The notes under the pieces are model-generated. The model was given only the letters and a program-made list of their open reading frames with translations, did no database searches and was not told the DNA's origin. 64,000 nucleotides of DNA from Candidatus Wallbacteria bacterium (GTDB taxonomy: Bacteria; Muiribacteriota; UBA6191; JACPRK01). The stretch spans positions 124,001 through 188,000 of the forward strand of contig JACQZN010000111.1 of NCBI GenBank assembly GCA_016213845.1, given 5' to 3'. Shown one piece after another: positions 36,137 to 44,525 of this stretch; the first letter of the stretch is position 1; every line of letters starts with the position of its first letter. The position numbers were made by a program, and so were the translations under genes.

Positions 36137-38785
36137 ATGGGCGCGACCTGTCGCAGGGGTAGCTTTCTGGCCGTCGCGGTCATCGTCGTCTTCCTCATCC
36201 TGATCCTTCTGGGGGCGGTGCTGGTGAGCGCGGGGGGCGACTACAACCTCCACGCGATGAACCTGTTCGGCACGCGCGCCACGCTCTATGCGCGGGCGGC
36301 GCTGTCCGAAGCCGGGCTGGGCCTGTCGCGAAAGCTGCGAACCGCGGCGGGCAGGGACTCACTTGCGGGCGGGTCGTGGAGCCAGTTCCTCCAGCAACTC
36401 CAGCAGCAACTCCCCTTGGCCGACTCCCCCGCGACCGGCCCGCTCCTGGAGCTCTCCATCGCCGACCTGGCGCCCCGCGCCGCGCAGATGGCCACCGCCG
36501 GCGGCGCCCGGCTCTCTTCGGTCACGCTCTCCATGCGCGCCTTCCGCCGCATCGCAACGTCCGCCCCCGAGGCTGACGTTACGAACCCGGACTCCTTCTA
36601 CAAGGACTCCTACTTCGACGCCGCCGATTCCCCCGACGTGGCGCCTCCAGCCGACTGGGTGGGATTGGCCGTGCTCACCGCCCGCGTCGACTTCGAGGGG
36701 CCTCGCGTCTACACGCACCGCCAGCTCTCCGCCCAGCATGTCGTGAAGGTCTCCGCCGCCGGCCCACCCGCCCGGCAGTTCGTCCTCTTCAGCTGGGGCG
36801 ACGCTGCGATCGACACGCCCGAGGGACCGATGGCCGAGGACCTCAACAAGGGTGGCAGCCTGCTGCTCTTCGGTCGCCGGGACGGGCGCATCCACCTGCG
36901 CGGCGTCTACGCCGTCGAAACTGCTGGCTACCCGTACCCCTTCCACTGCGAGGACCCCGTCACTGCCCCCGCCGGCGGCGAGAAGCCCAACCCCGTCGCT
37001 GCCCCAGGTTACCTGCCGATCGAGATCGCGCCCGACCTCAAACCGGTCGACTACCAGTGGGTCGACAGCTGGGGTACCGGCCCCGCCCCGCGCGCCGGCG
37101 TGGTCGAGATCTGCGGCCCGATGTTGCTCCGGAGCATCTTCAGCCCGGCCTACCCGCAGATCCGCCCGAACCACTGGGCCGTGATGGGTATGCCCCCGTG
37201 CCCCGTGCCGATCCAGAACCTTGGCGATCTCGTCGCCGCCGGCGCGACCGCGCTCGGATTCCTCTTCGGCATGGGGATCGACATCCTGGCCTGCCTCGTG
37301 GACGGAACTCTGCCGCTCGATATCCTGAACAACTGCTGGACTCTGATGTTCGTCGGCGACCCCGGCCTGCTCATCCAGAACGCGCAGTGGTGGTTCGTCG
37401 AGACGCAGCACATGGACAAGACGGAGCTGGCGTCCGGCGAGCCGAAGGTGCCGAACTACTTCTCGCTGACCGGCGCGACCGTGCCTGATTCCCAGGGCCG
37501 AGTACGGGTCTCGCCATTCAAGGGCATCCTGGCGCGCGACCGACCCCAGTCCGACAAGCTCTTCGAGCGGCTCGGCCCCTACGCGCCCGCCGAGCCGAAG
37601 CCCGGCCGGTTGGCCCGCCCCTCGGAGCTGGCCGAGGAGGACGGCAAGCAGTACAGCATCCAGACCGAGGGACTCAGCACGCTCGTCCATCACCGCGTCA
37701 CCAAGTGCCAGGGGTGGTTCTGCGACGTCTTCTACACGCTGGGGGTCGACATGGTGGGCAAGACGGACGCGTGCGGCACCGTCGCTTATCCCGAGGATCG
37801 GACCCAGCTCCAACCCGTGACGCTGCCGCTGGGGCTCTACTGGGCGCCGATCGAGCTGGCAGATCGCTACGCCGCCGCGCTGGGCGACTTCCTGGGGCTG
37901 GCCACGACGGTGCTGACGATGGGCATCGGCGCGCGGTTCGGGTCGGGCAAGATGTGGGTGCGCATCCTGGAGTCGATGGTCGTGGGCCAGATGCTCAACT
38001 CGCTCGGTCAGGCGGTGGCGCAGAACTACCTCGCCTCACTCAATGGAGCCGGCGGCTCCGGCGGGTCCGCAACCGCGATCGTCCCGCCAGCCTTCCGGCT
38101 CCCGGCGCGCACGGCGCTTCGGCGCTACGCGCGGCTGACAGACTATCCAGGCCTCTACACCCACGCCAAGGACCCCGACCTGGCCGAGCCTGACCACGAC
38201 CTGCTGGTCCTCGACGGCCCCATCTTCGTCGAGGACCTCGCCCACGACAAGCCCATCCGCTACACCGGCCGCGGAGCCATTCTCACCGACGACACCGACG
38301 GCCCCTACCTTACCGCGCCGATCGTTGCCGCCGACCAGGCCGAGCTGGAGTTCACGGTCGACTCCTCGGGCGCGCGGCGCAGCGACGTTCTGGGCGTGCT
38401 GGGGCCGGACACGCCGCAGGACTACGACGTACCCGGCGCCGATTCCGACGCGCTCGCCATCTTCGTGCGCGGCAAGGACGACGAACGCTGGAGCCAGGGA
38501 GCGATGCTCGAGCTGCGCACGGCCGATTCCTTCGAGACCACCTTTGGCTACGAGACCCCCGCCCCCGTCCACGCCTGGATTTACAGCGCCGGGGGCGCCC
38601 GTCCCGACGGCCCGGGAAAGGCCGCCAGGATCGTCGGCAACCTGGTCTGCGCCTATCCGAACCGCCGGCACATCCCGCCCGGTTCCAAGCTCGAAGTCAT
38701 GTACCGGCCGCCGCCACCCGCGTCCTCCCTGGGCGCCGCCGGGCTCTCGGGTGCCTGGAGCGCCTACGCAGGAGAGTCCCGCTGA
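36137..38785 (+). CDS. Large PilX-like membrane-anchored protein of a second pilin cluster
   Basis: 882 residues from the ATG at 36137. A basic leader MGATCRRG precedes one long helix (SFLAVAVIVVFLILILLGAV), then an Ala/Arg helix (TRATLYARAALSEAGLGLSRKL) like PilX proteins. The very large remainder has no family I recognise. It includes a hydrophobic pair near 370-410 (LGFLFGMGIDILACLVDG) and many Pro/Asp-rich segments. It starts a four-gene operon, overlapping the next gene by 1 nt (TGATG). By position it corresponds to the 470-residue PilX-like protein of the other cluster. It could be a pilus-tip or surface adhesin, but that is inference. Confidence 0.6.
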   Translation: MGATCRRGSFLAVAVIVVFLILILLGAVLVSAGGDYNLHAMNLFGTRATLYARAALSEAGLGLSRKLRTAAGRDSLAGGSWSQFLQQLQQQLPLADSPATGPLLELSIADLAPRAAQMATAGGARLSSVTLSMRAFRRIATSAPEADVTNPDSFYKDSYFDAADSPDVAPPADWVGLAVLTARVDFEGPRVYTHRQLSAQHVVKVSAAGPPARQFVLFSWGDAAIDTPEGPMAEDLNKGGSLLLFGRRDGRIHLRGVYAVETAGYPYPFHCEDPVTAPAGGEKPNPVAAPGYLPIEIAPDLKPVDYQWVDSWGTGPAPRAGVVEICGPMLLRSIFSPAYPQIRPNHWAVMGMPPCPVPIQNLGDLVAAGATALGFLFGMGIDILACLVDGTLPLDILNNCWTLMFVGDPGLLIQNAQWWFVETQHMDKTELASGEPKVPNYFSLTGATVPDSQGRVRVSPFKGILARDRPQSDKLFERLGPYAPAEPKPGRLARPSELAEEDGKQYSIQTEGLSTLVHHRVTKCQGWFCDVFYTLGVDMVGKTDACGTVAYPEDRTQLQPVTLPLGLYWAPIELADRYAAALGDFLGLATTVLTMGIGARFGSGKMWVRILESMVVGQMLNSLGQAVAQNYLASLNGAGGSGGSATAIVPPAFRLPARTALRRYARLTDYPGLYTHAKDPDLAEPDHDLLVLDGPIFVEDLAHDKPIRYTGRGAILTDDTDGPYLTAPIVAADQAELEFTVDSSGARRSDVLGVLGPDTPQDYDVPGADSDALAIFVRGKDDERWSQGAMLELRTADSFETTFGYETPAPVHAWIYSAGGARPDGPGKAARIVGNLVCAYPNRRHIPPGSKLEVMYRPPPPASSLGAAGLSGAWSAYAGESR

Positions 38786-39651
38786 TGCTGGAGCAGTTGC
38801 TGGCGCTGACCGACCTGCCGCCGGCCCGGCTCTGCATCCTCTTCGTCTTCGCCGCAGCCCTCTTCTTGAACCGCGACCTCGTCGGCCCCAGGGACGCGAC
38901 CTACGAAATGGCCCGCGAGCCGGCCGTGCTCGAGTCGATGGAGCCGCCCAAACCGACCCCCGTGCGCCCGAAGCCCTGGAGACAATGGCGCCACCGGCCC
39001 GTGCCGCCGCCTGTGGACGTCGAGGCCGGGTATCGCTCGCTGGCCGCGCGCGTCAAGGCCGACTTGATCCGCCTCGGCTACCGCACGCCCGCGTTCCTCG
39101 CAATGGCTGCCGAGTACTCCGACCGCCGGCTCTGGCATGAGATCCGCGCCGATTACGAGGGCGCCCTGCGGCGGGGCGACCTGCGGGCGGCGATGGCCGT
39201 GCTGAAGGGTGCCCTCGAGCGCGTCCCCCCGGATAACCCGATGCTCAAGCGAGAGTTGCTGGAGCACCTGCTGCAGCTCGAGCTGGCCCTGCCCGACGTC
39301 GCGGGCGCCGAGACGACCTTCAAGTCGCTGCTCGAGGCCGGCGCCAACGTCGCACGCGCCTGGTCGGAGGAGCTGAAGGCGAACCCGGACCTCTGCCGCC
39401 GGGTCCGAATGGACCCGAATGCTCCGCTGAAGCTTCCGACTCCGGATGAAGTCGCCGCCGTCTTCGGCAAGCTCTCCGCCCGGGCCCGCTCGGGCCGGCC
39501 GCCCTTCGTCCCCTCCCCCGAGGAATGGGCCGCCGTCAAGGAGCGCGCCGCCCTCCTGCGCCAGCAGGGCAAGATCGACGACGCCACCCTGCGTGCCCTG
39601 CAGTCGCTCGGCCAGGGCTCGCCGGGCACTCCCAAGGGAGGTGCCCGATGA
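38785..39651 (+). CDS. Single-pass membrane protein of the second pilin cluster, unknown
   Basis: 288 residues. One hydrophobic helix near the N terminus (LCILFVFAAALFLNRDL), a Pro/Arg linker (about 50-75), then helical repeats that look TPR-like (RGDLRAAMAVLKGALERVPPDNPMLKRELLEHL; ELALPDVAGAETTFKSLLEAG). The C-terminal half is charged and helical. It is coupled to the genes on both sides by 1-nt and 4-nt overlaps, so it is an integral part of the pilin operon and may be an assembly or scaffold protein. Confidence 0.65.
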   Translation: MLEQLLALTDLPPARLCILFVFAAALFLNRDLVGPRDATYEMAREPAVLESMEPPKPTPVRPKPWRQWRHRPVPPPVDVEAGYRSLAARVKADLIRLGYRTPAFLAMAAEYSDRRLWHEIRADYEGALRRGDLRAAMAVLKGALERVPPDNPMLKRELLEHLLQLELALPDVAGAETTFKSLLEAGANVARAWSEELKANPDLCRRVRMDPNAPLKLPTPDEVAAVFGKLSARARSGRPPFVPSPEEWAAVKERAALLRQQGKIDDATLRALQSLGQGSPGTPKGGAR

Positions 39652-40340
39652 CCTCCCCCGCTCATCCTGAGCCTGTCGAAGCCCCCGCTCAGGCTGAGCC
39701 TGTCGAAGCCCGTACCTCGTACCGCCCGCGCCGTCACTCCGCCGGTCTCGCCCTCCTCGAAGTCCTCATCGCGGTCGGAGTGTTCTCGATGGCCGCGGTG
39801 TCCGCCTATCAGGTCTTCAGCGGCGGCTACCGCATCGTCTACCGCTCCCGCTACGCCTCGATGGCCGCGGCCGTCGCCCGCGAAACCCTCGAGGAGCTGC
39901 AGCAGATGACCCAACCCGCTTCCGGCGGATGGTTCTTCCGGGCGGCCGTCCACGACCCAACCGGCGCCACCACGCCTGACGACCGGCCCGAGACCCTGGC
40001 CGCCGCATCCCACCTCCGCGGCTGGCGAACGGGCGGCATCGTCGCCGGCAAGCTCTTCCAGATCTCCGCCGCCATCCTCAATCCCGAGGGCGTCTCGCCC
40101 GAAGCCACCGCCGCGCTCGACCTGCTGCTGAAGCTCGAATACCCCGAGGACTACAAGCGGCTCCACCGAACCATCGCCTTTACCAGCTACCTGGGCGAGG
40201 GCGAACGAAGCATGCTCGGCGCGCGCGTCACGGTCACCTGGGAAGAAGAAGGTCTCGAACGCGAGGCGCCGGCCGTCGCCGTCTTCGAAACGCTGATCGT
40301 CGGCGAGGACCGCAACCTTCCACCGGGGGTGACGCCATGA
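39648..40340 (+). CDS. Prepilin-type protein, PilV/GspI-like, with repeat-derived N-terminal extension
   Basis: 230 residues. The prepilin motif is RHSAG-LALLEVLIAVGVFSM, cleaved after the Gly at about residue 33 with Glu at +5. The leader is much longer than usual because residues about 4-21 (PAHPEPVEAPAQAEPVEA) are encoded by two REP-like repeats inserted after the start codon. An AAGGGAGGT ribosome site lies 5-13 bases before the ATG at 39648, which overlaps the preceding stop (ATGA). The extension is removed on processing, so it may be tolerated. Confidence 0.82.
   Translation: MTSPAHPEPVEAPAQAEPVEARTSYRPRRHSAGLALLEVLIAVGVFSMAAVSAYQVFSGGYRIVYRSRYASMAAAVARETLEELQQMTQPASGGWFFRAAVHDPTGATTPDDRPETLAAASHLRGWRTGGIVAGKLFQISAAILNPEGVSPEATAALDLLLKLEYPEDYKRLHRTIAFTSYLGEGERSMLGARVTVTWEEEGLEREAPAVAVFETLIVGEDRNLPPGVTP
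39656..39713. repeat. Two REP-like repeats inside the prepilin leader coding region
   Basis: CCGCTCATCCTGAGCCTGTCGAAG and CCGCTCAGGCTGAGCCTGTCGAAG type units (about 27 nt each, in frame) belong to the same family as the copies at 8048-8132. They encode the HPEPVEA-like peptide often seen when this repeat enters genes. Confidence 0.8.
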
Positions 40341-41170
40341 GGTCCGGCCGGCACGCACCCGACCGCCCGGCACGCACCGGGCTGACGCCGCTCGAGATGC
40401 TCATCGTCATGGCCATCCTCACCCTCCTGGCCTCGATGGCCTACCCGATGCTGGCCCGAGCCCTGCGCTCGACAGTCCAGGTCACGGGCCGCGCAAGCAT
40501 GCAGGCCGAGCAGCGCCTCTCGCTCGACTGGGTCACGCGCGACATCCACCAGGCGCACGTGATCCTCGAGGTCGCACCGGGACCCGCCGGGGCGCTGGCG
40601 ATGTTCCGCACCACGGACACGGCCACTCTGGAGCCCGAGCTCGTCGTCGAAGCCAACCGGACCGACCCGGCAGCATTACCGCAGTTTCCGTTTGCGGGCG
40701 ACGCGACGAATCAGCCGCTGCCGGACGGCAAGAAGCTCTTCCTTCCAGGCGCGCTCGTTCGCTACCAGGTCGTCCCCGACCGGCGCGAGCTGGTCCGCTC
40801 GAGCAAGCCCGGCCGGCTCGCGGGCAGCGTCGGCCACGACCCGGCCGCCCACCGCTCCACGGTCACCAGCTGGGCTTTCGAACCCTCTCCCGAATCGCCC
40901 GAGGTCAAGGTGGTGACCGCCAACGTAGCTCGCTTCGACCCCGTCGCGGTCGCCTATGACGCTCGAGGCTTCCTGGCGCTCGCGGGCAGCCCGGTCACCA
41001 GCGCCTGCGCCGTCGCCGTCACGCTCGTGACTTCGGCCGTCGTCGAGGGCGATCGCCCCGAGGCGCCGGTGGTCGAGTCCTCGGCGACGAAGGCGTGGCT
41101 CCAGCGGCGTCTTTCGGAGGCCGCGCACCCGGGAGCCGCCGCCGCCTTCGACGAGGCGCTGGACCACTGA
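40337..41170 (+). CDS. Prepilin-type protein, PilW/GspJ-like
   Basis: 277 residues. A leader MRSGRHAPDRPARTG is followed by LTPLEMLIVMAILTLLASMAYPML with Glu at +5, a standard class III signal. The body is long and beta-rich as in GspJ/PilW, with SLDWVTRDIHQA near 55. Last gene of the plus-strand pilin operon, overlapping the previous one by 4 nt (ATGA). It corresponds to the minus-strand PilW-like gene at 30732. Confidence 0.83.
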   Translation: MRSGRHAPDRPARTGLTPLEMLIVMAILTLLASMAYPMLARALRSTVQVTGRASMQAEQRLSLDWVTRDIHQAHVILEVAPGPAGALAMFRTTDTATLEPELVVEANRTDPAALPQFPFAGDATNQPLPDGKKLFLPGALVRYQVVPDRRELVRSSKPGRLAGSVGHDPAAHRSTVTSWAFEPSPESPEVKVVTANVARFDPVAVAYDARGFLALAGSPVTSACAVAVTLVTSAVVEGDRPEAPVVESSATKAWLQRRLSEAAHPGAAAAFDEALDH

Positions 41171-41240
41171 AACGAATCTCGCCGGCACGGTATCCGGAAG
41201 CACGACCGGCGTCATACGCCCCGGCCTCTTCGATCGTAGC

Positions 41241-41271
41241 TTGACCTTGGACCTTGGTGCAGGGTGTAAGA
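41241..41271 (+). promoter_or_regulatory. Probable MerR-type promoter with long spacer and dyad
   Basis: TTGACC (41241-41246), a 19-bp spacer, then GTAAGA (41266-41271). The spacer holds the imperfect dyad ACCTTG-GTG-CAGGGT (41251-41265). Metal-type MerR regulators act at promoters with a 19-20-bp spacer containing such a dyad. It lies 75 bp before the merR-like ATG, suggesting autoregulation. The -10 match is weak. Confidence 0.4.
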
Positions 41272-41346
41272 GTTTTTTTCACAGCAAGAATCGCCAGAGT
41301 AACGAGTATCAATCATTGCTCAGGAGCAGGGAGAATCGGTGGTGAA

Positions 41347-41829
41347 ATGGATCGACCTCTGTCCATAGGACAGGTGGCGATGCTCGCGCACGTCACGACC
41401 CACACAGTTCGATACTACGAAAAGCGGAATCTTCTGCCGACGGCGGACAGGCACGGAACGGGCAGGTACCGTGCCTTCACACTGGAGACAGTTTCCGTCG
41501 TGCGATTCATCCGGGCGGCTCAGGCGCTCTGTTTCACCCTCGAGGAGATCCGTGAGTTGCTGGCGGAGAGAGGCCTTGCCGCAAAGGGGACCGGCTGTGC
41601 GGCCAACATCGCCCTCGCCAAGACGGAGTGGCTCGACTTGACCATCCGGCGGATGACGCTGGCTCGTAAGCAGCTCAACTCCGCGCTCGAACATTGCCGC
41701 CGGATGGACGCGCCGCTGGTTTGCCCGGTCCTGGAGCTCATCGAGACCCGCTCGGAGACGTCGCAGCCCACCGCCGAGCCGTCGCGACCTGCCGGTCAGC
41801 GGTCGCGCAAGTCAGCGAACATCCGATAG
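41347..41829 (+). CDS. MerR-family regulator with metal-type cysteines
   Basis: 160 residues. The winged helix-turn-helix SIGQVAMLAHVTTHTVRYYEKRNLLPTADR (6-36) is classic MerR. After the dimerisation helix there are three cysteines in GTGCAANIAL..., EHCRRMDAPLVCPVLELIE. The last two are spaced C-x8-C as in mercury and other metal-sensing MerR proteins, and the first is 33 residues earlier (34-35 in Tn501 MerR). No metal efflux gene is adjacent; the only downstream partner is the histidine kinase 42 bp away. It may sense a soft metal or redox, or have lost its original target. Confidence 0.82.
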   Translation: MDRPLSIGQVAMLAHVTTHTVRYYEKRNLLPTADRHGTGRYRAFTLETVSVVRFIRAAQALCFTLEEIRELLAERGLAAKGTGCAANIALAKTEWLDLTIRRMTLARKQLNSALEHCRRMDAPLVCPVLELIETRSETSQPTAEPSRPAGQRSRKSANIR

Positions 41830-41871
41830 TTCCGGGTAGACTGAGGCTCGATCCCAGGGAGGCATCTTCAC

Positions 41872-44469
41872 GTGTGCATCGACGGATTCGCCCCGGAGAT
41901 CTACCAGGCCATTCTCGACTCCACCGCGGACGCCATCGTGACGATCGACGAGGGCGGGCGCGTGATGAGTTTCAACGCGACCGCCACGCGGCTGTTCGGC
42001 TACCTGTCCGAGGAGGTGGTGGGGAGGGACGTGTCGATGCTGGCACCCGAACCCGATCGCAGCGCCCACCCCGGGTACCTCAGGCGCTACAAGGAGACGG
42101 GCGAGGCCCGCGTTCTGGGACGTGAGCGCGAAGTTACAGCACGCCGAAAGGACGGCTCGCTTTTCCCCGCGGCTCTGCGAGTGACGGAGATGCGTCACCA
42201 GGGCCGTCGCCTCTTCATCGGCACGGTGCAGGACATCTCGCCCCGGGTGGAATCCGACAGGAGCCGCCGGGAGGTCGACGCTCTGCTCACCAACCTGGCC
42301 GAAGGGACGGCGCAGGCCACCGGCCTGGACTTCTTCAAGTCACTGGCGAAGTGGCTCTCGGTCTGCCTGGGCGTTCGCTACAGCGTGGTGGCGGAACACC
42401 AATGTCAGCTCCGGCTGGCCACGCCGCTCGCCTTCTTCAGGGATGGAGAGTGGATCGAGTGCCCGCCCTACAGCCTCGAAGGCACCCCATGCGGGATGGT
42501 GGCCGCGGGAGAGGTCTGCTATGTGGCGCACGGCGTCCAGACGCTCTATCCGCTGGACGCCGAGCTCCGAACCATGGAGGCGGAGAGTTACCTGGGCCTG
42601 CCTCTTGTCTCGACGCAAGGAGTGGTCCTTGGCCATATCGCCATCCTCGACTCCAAACCGATGCCCGACGGGCTGCGATGCGAGCGCGTGCTGCGAATCT
42701 TCTCGGCGCGAGCCACGGCGGAGCTGGAGCGGTTGCGCGCCGAGGATGCGGTGCATGGCAGAAACGCGCTGGTGGCCTCGCTGTCGGAAGCGCAGTCGAT
42801 CTTTCTGTCCACCGGCTCATGGGTCGAAGCCAGCCGGACAATTCTGACGGCTGGCCTGGCGCAAACCCAGAGCCAGCTCGGCTTCGTGGGGGCCGTCATG
42901 GAAGGCACGAAGCTACGGGTGCTCGCCCACGAAGGGCTCCAGGGCCCGGGGCTCGCGTCCGAGGAGTTCCTCGAGGCGGCCCGAGCAGTTCAGGCGCGAG
43001 AGGGCTACCTGGAGTTCGACCGGCTCGATAACCTCTTCGGCGCGGTGATCCTATCCGGCACGCCCATGATCGCCAACGACGCCGCCGCCTCACCTTCACG
43101 CCACCGGCTCCCACCGGGCCATCCGCAGCTACGTCACTTCCTGGGCGTGCCGGTCCTGCACGGCAAGAAGGTGGTGGGGTTGATCGCCGTAGCGAACCGG
43201 CCGGGAGGTTACTCGATAGCGGAGCAGGAGCGGTTGCAAATGCTGGCGGGAATGACGGGCGTCTTCTACGACGGCTATCGCCGGTCCCTGCGGGAGACCC
43301 AGCTCGAGGAGCAGCTGAGACAATCGCAGAAAATGGAGGCGATCGGCCGGCTGGCCGGTGGGGTCGCACACGACTTCAACAACTTGCTGACGGTGATCCT
43401 GGGCTATGCGCGCTTCATCGAGGAGTCGACAGACCAGGACAGCGCGCTCCACCGGGACTCGCTATCGATAATCCGGTCCGCCGAGCGCGCCGCCGCGCTG
43501 ACGCATCAGCTGCTTGCGTTCGGTCGCCGCCAGGTCCTCTTGCCCGAAATCCTCGACGCCAACAAGATCGTCCACGAGCTCCAGGGGATGCTGCGCCGGC
43601 TCATCAGCGAGGACGTCCGCATCGAGCTGCAGCTCGAAATGGCACTCCCGTGCGTCCGGGTCGATCCCACGCAGCTCTCACAGGTCGTGCTGAATCTCGC
43701 GGTCAACGCGCGCGACGCGATGCCGCAGGGCGGCACGATCCTCATCCGCACGGAGGTGGCCCAGTCCTCTCCAGGCACCGAGAATGAATCGGTGCCGATG
43801 CCGCCGGGCGAGTACGTCCGGCTGAGCGTCCGCGACACCGGCCACGGCATGGACCCGCAGACACTCACTCGGATCTTCGAGCCGTTCTTCACGACCAAAC
43901 CCCAAGGGCGAGGTACCGGTCTGGGGCTCGCGACCGTTTACGGCATCGTCAAGCAGTCCGGCGGCTTCATCTTCGCATCGAGCGAGCCCGGCACGGGGAC
44001 CGAGTTCCGAGTCTACCTGCCGGCGATCCGAGAGATAGTCGTCCCGGAAAGCCATCCCGTCGCGGTGGAGAAGGCACCCTCGGGGCACGAGACGGTGCTG
44101 GTCGTGGAAGACGAGGAGGCACTGCGAAGCCTGATGAGGCGCTCGCTCGAGATGGCCGGCTACACGGTGCTCGAGGCCGGCAACGGAGACGAGGCGCTGG
44201 CCGTCTTCCGCGAGGCGGGCGGCCCGGTGCGACTGCTCCTCACGGACGTGGTCATGCCCGGGATGAACGGCCGAGAGCTGGCCCGGAAGCTCAGCGAGCT
44301 CACGCCCGGCTTGGCGGTAATGTTCATGTCCGGATACACCGATGACGAGGTCCTACTGCGCGGCGTCGAACAGGCCAGCTTGAACTTCCTGCCGAAGCCG
44401 TTCAAGCCGGCCGAGCTGGCTCGCAAGGTCCGGGAAGTGATCGATCGGACCGCGGCTGGCCGGAGCTAG
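41872..44469 (+). CDS. PAS/GAF hybrid sensor histidine kinase with C-terminal receiver
   Basis: 865 residues, no transmembrane segment. Order: PAS (about 8-125, ILDSTADAIVTIDEGGRVMSFN), a GAF domain (about 140-290), a second GAF-like domain (about 305-475), then HisKA with His500 in GGVAHDFNNLLT, HATPase (NLAVNARDAM, RDTGHGMD, GTGLGLATVYG) and a receiver with Asp792 in LLLTDVVMPGMNG. The NtrB-like H box and a C-terminal receiver are typical of cytoplasmic hybrid kinases. The start is GTG at 41872, 9 nt after an AGGGAGG ribosome site. It is probably co-transcribed with merR and lies before a sigma-54 activator that has no receiver, so the phospho-target is not obvious. Confidence 0.9.
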   Translation: MCIDGFAPEIYQAILDSTADAIVTIDEGGRVMSFNATATRLFGYLSEEVVGRDVSMLAPEPDRSAHPGYLRRYKETGEARVLGREREVTARRKDGSLFPAALRVTEMRHQGRRLFIGTVQDISPRVESDRSRREVDALLTNLAEGTAQATGLDFFKSLAKWLSVCLGVRYSVVAEHQCQLRLATPLAFFRDGEWIECPPYSLEGTPCGMVAAGEVCYVAHGVQTLYPLDAELRTMEAESYLGLPLVSTQGVVLGHIAILDSKPMPDGLRCERVLRIFSARATAELERLRAEDAVHGRNALVASLSEAQSIFLSTGSWVEASRTILTAGLAQTQSQLGFVGAVMEGTKLRVLAHEGLQGPGLASEEFLEAARAVQAREGYLEFDRLDNLFGAVILSGTPMIANDAAASPSRHRLPPGHPQLRHFLGVPVLHGKKVVGLIAVANRPGGYSIAEQERLQMLAGMTGVFYDGYRRSLRETQLEEQLRQSQKMEAIGRLAGGVAHDFNNLLTVILGYARFIEESTDQDSALHRDSLSIIRSAERAAALTHQLLAFGRRQVLLPEILDANKIVHELQGMLRRLISEDVRIELQLEMALPCVRVDPTQLSQVVLNLAVNARDAMPQGGTILIRTEVAQSSPGTENESVPMPPGEYVRLSVRDTGHGMDPQTLTRIFEPFFTTKPQGRGTGLGLATVYGIVKQSGGFIFASSEPGTGTEFRVYLPAIREIVVPESHPVAVEKAPSGHETVLVVEDEEALRSLMRRSLEMAGYTVLEAGNGDEALAVFREAGGPVRLLLTDVVMPGMNGRELARKLSELTPGLAVMFMSGYTDDEVLLRGVEQASLNFLPKPFKPAELARKVREVIDRTAAGRS

Positions 44470-44494
44470 ACGCCGCTGCGGCCGGGCGCAACGC

Positions 44495-44520
44495 GGACCG
44501 CAGGTTGTACACTGCGGTCC
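44495..44520 (+). promoter_or_regulatory. Perfect 9-bp hairpin just before a start codon
   Basis: GGACCGCAG (44495-44503), an 8-nt loop, CTGCGGTCC (44512-44520). The ATG of the sigma-54 activator follows at 44526. The hairpin lies where the ribosome-binding site should be and has no T-run after it, so it looks more like a translational control element than a terminator. Confidence 0.4.
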
Positions 44521-44525
44521 TGAAG

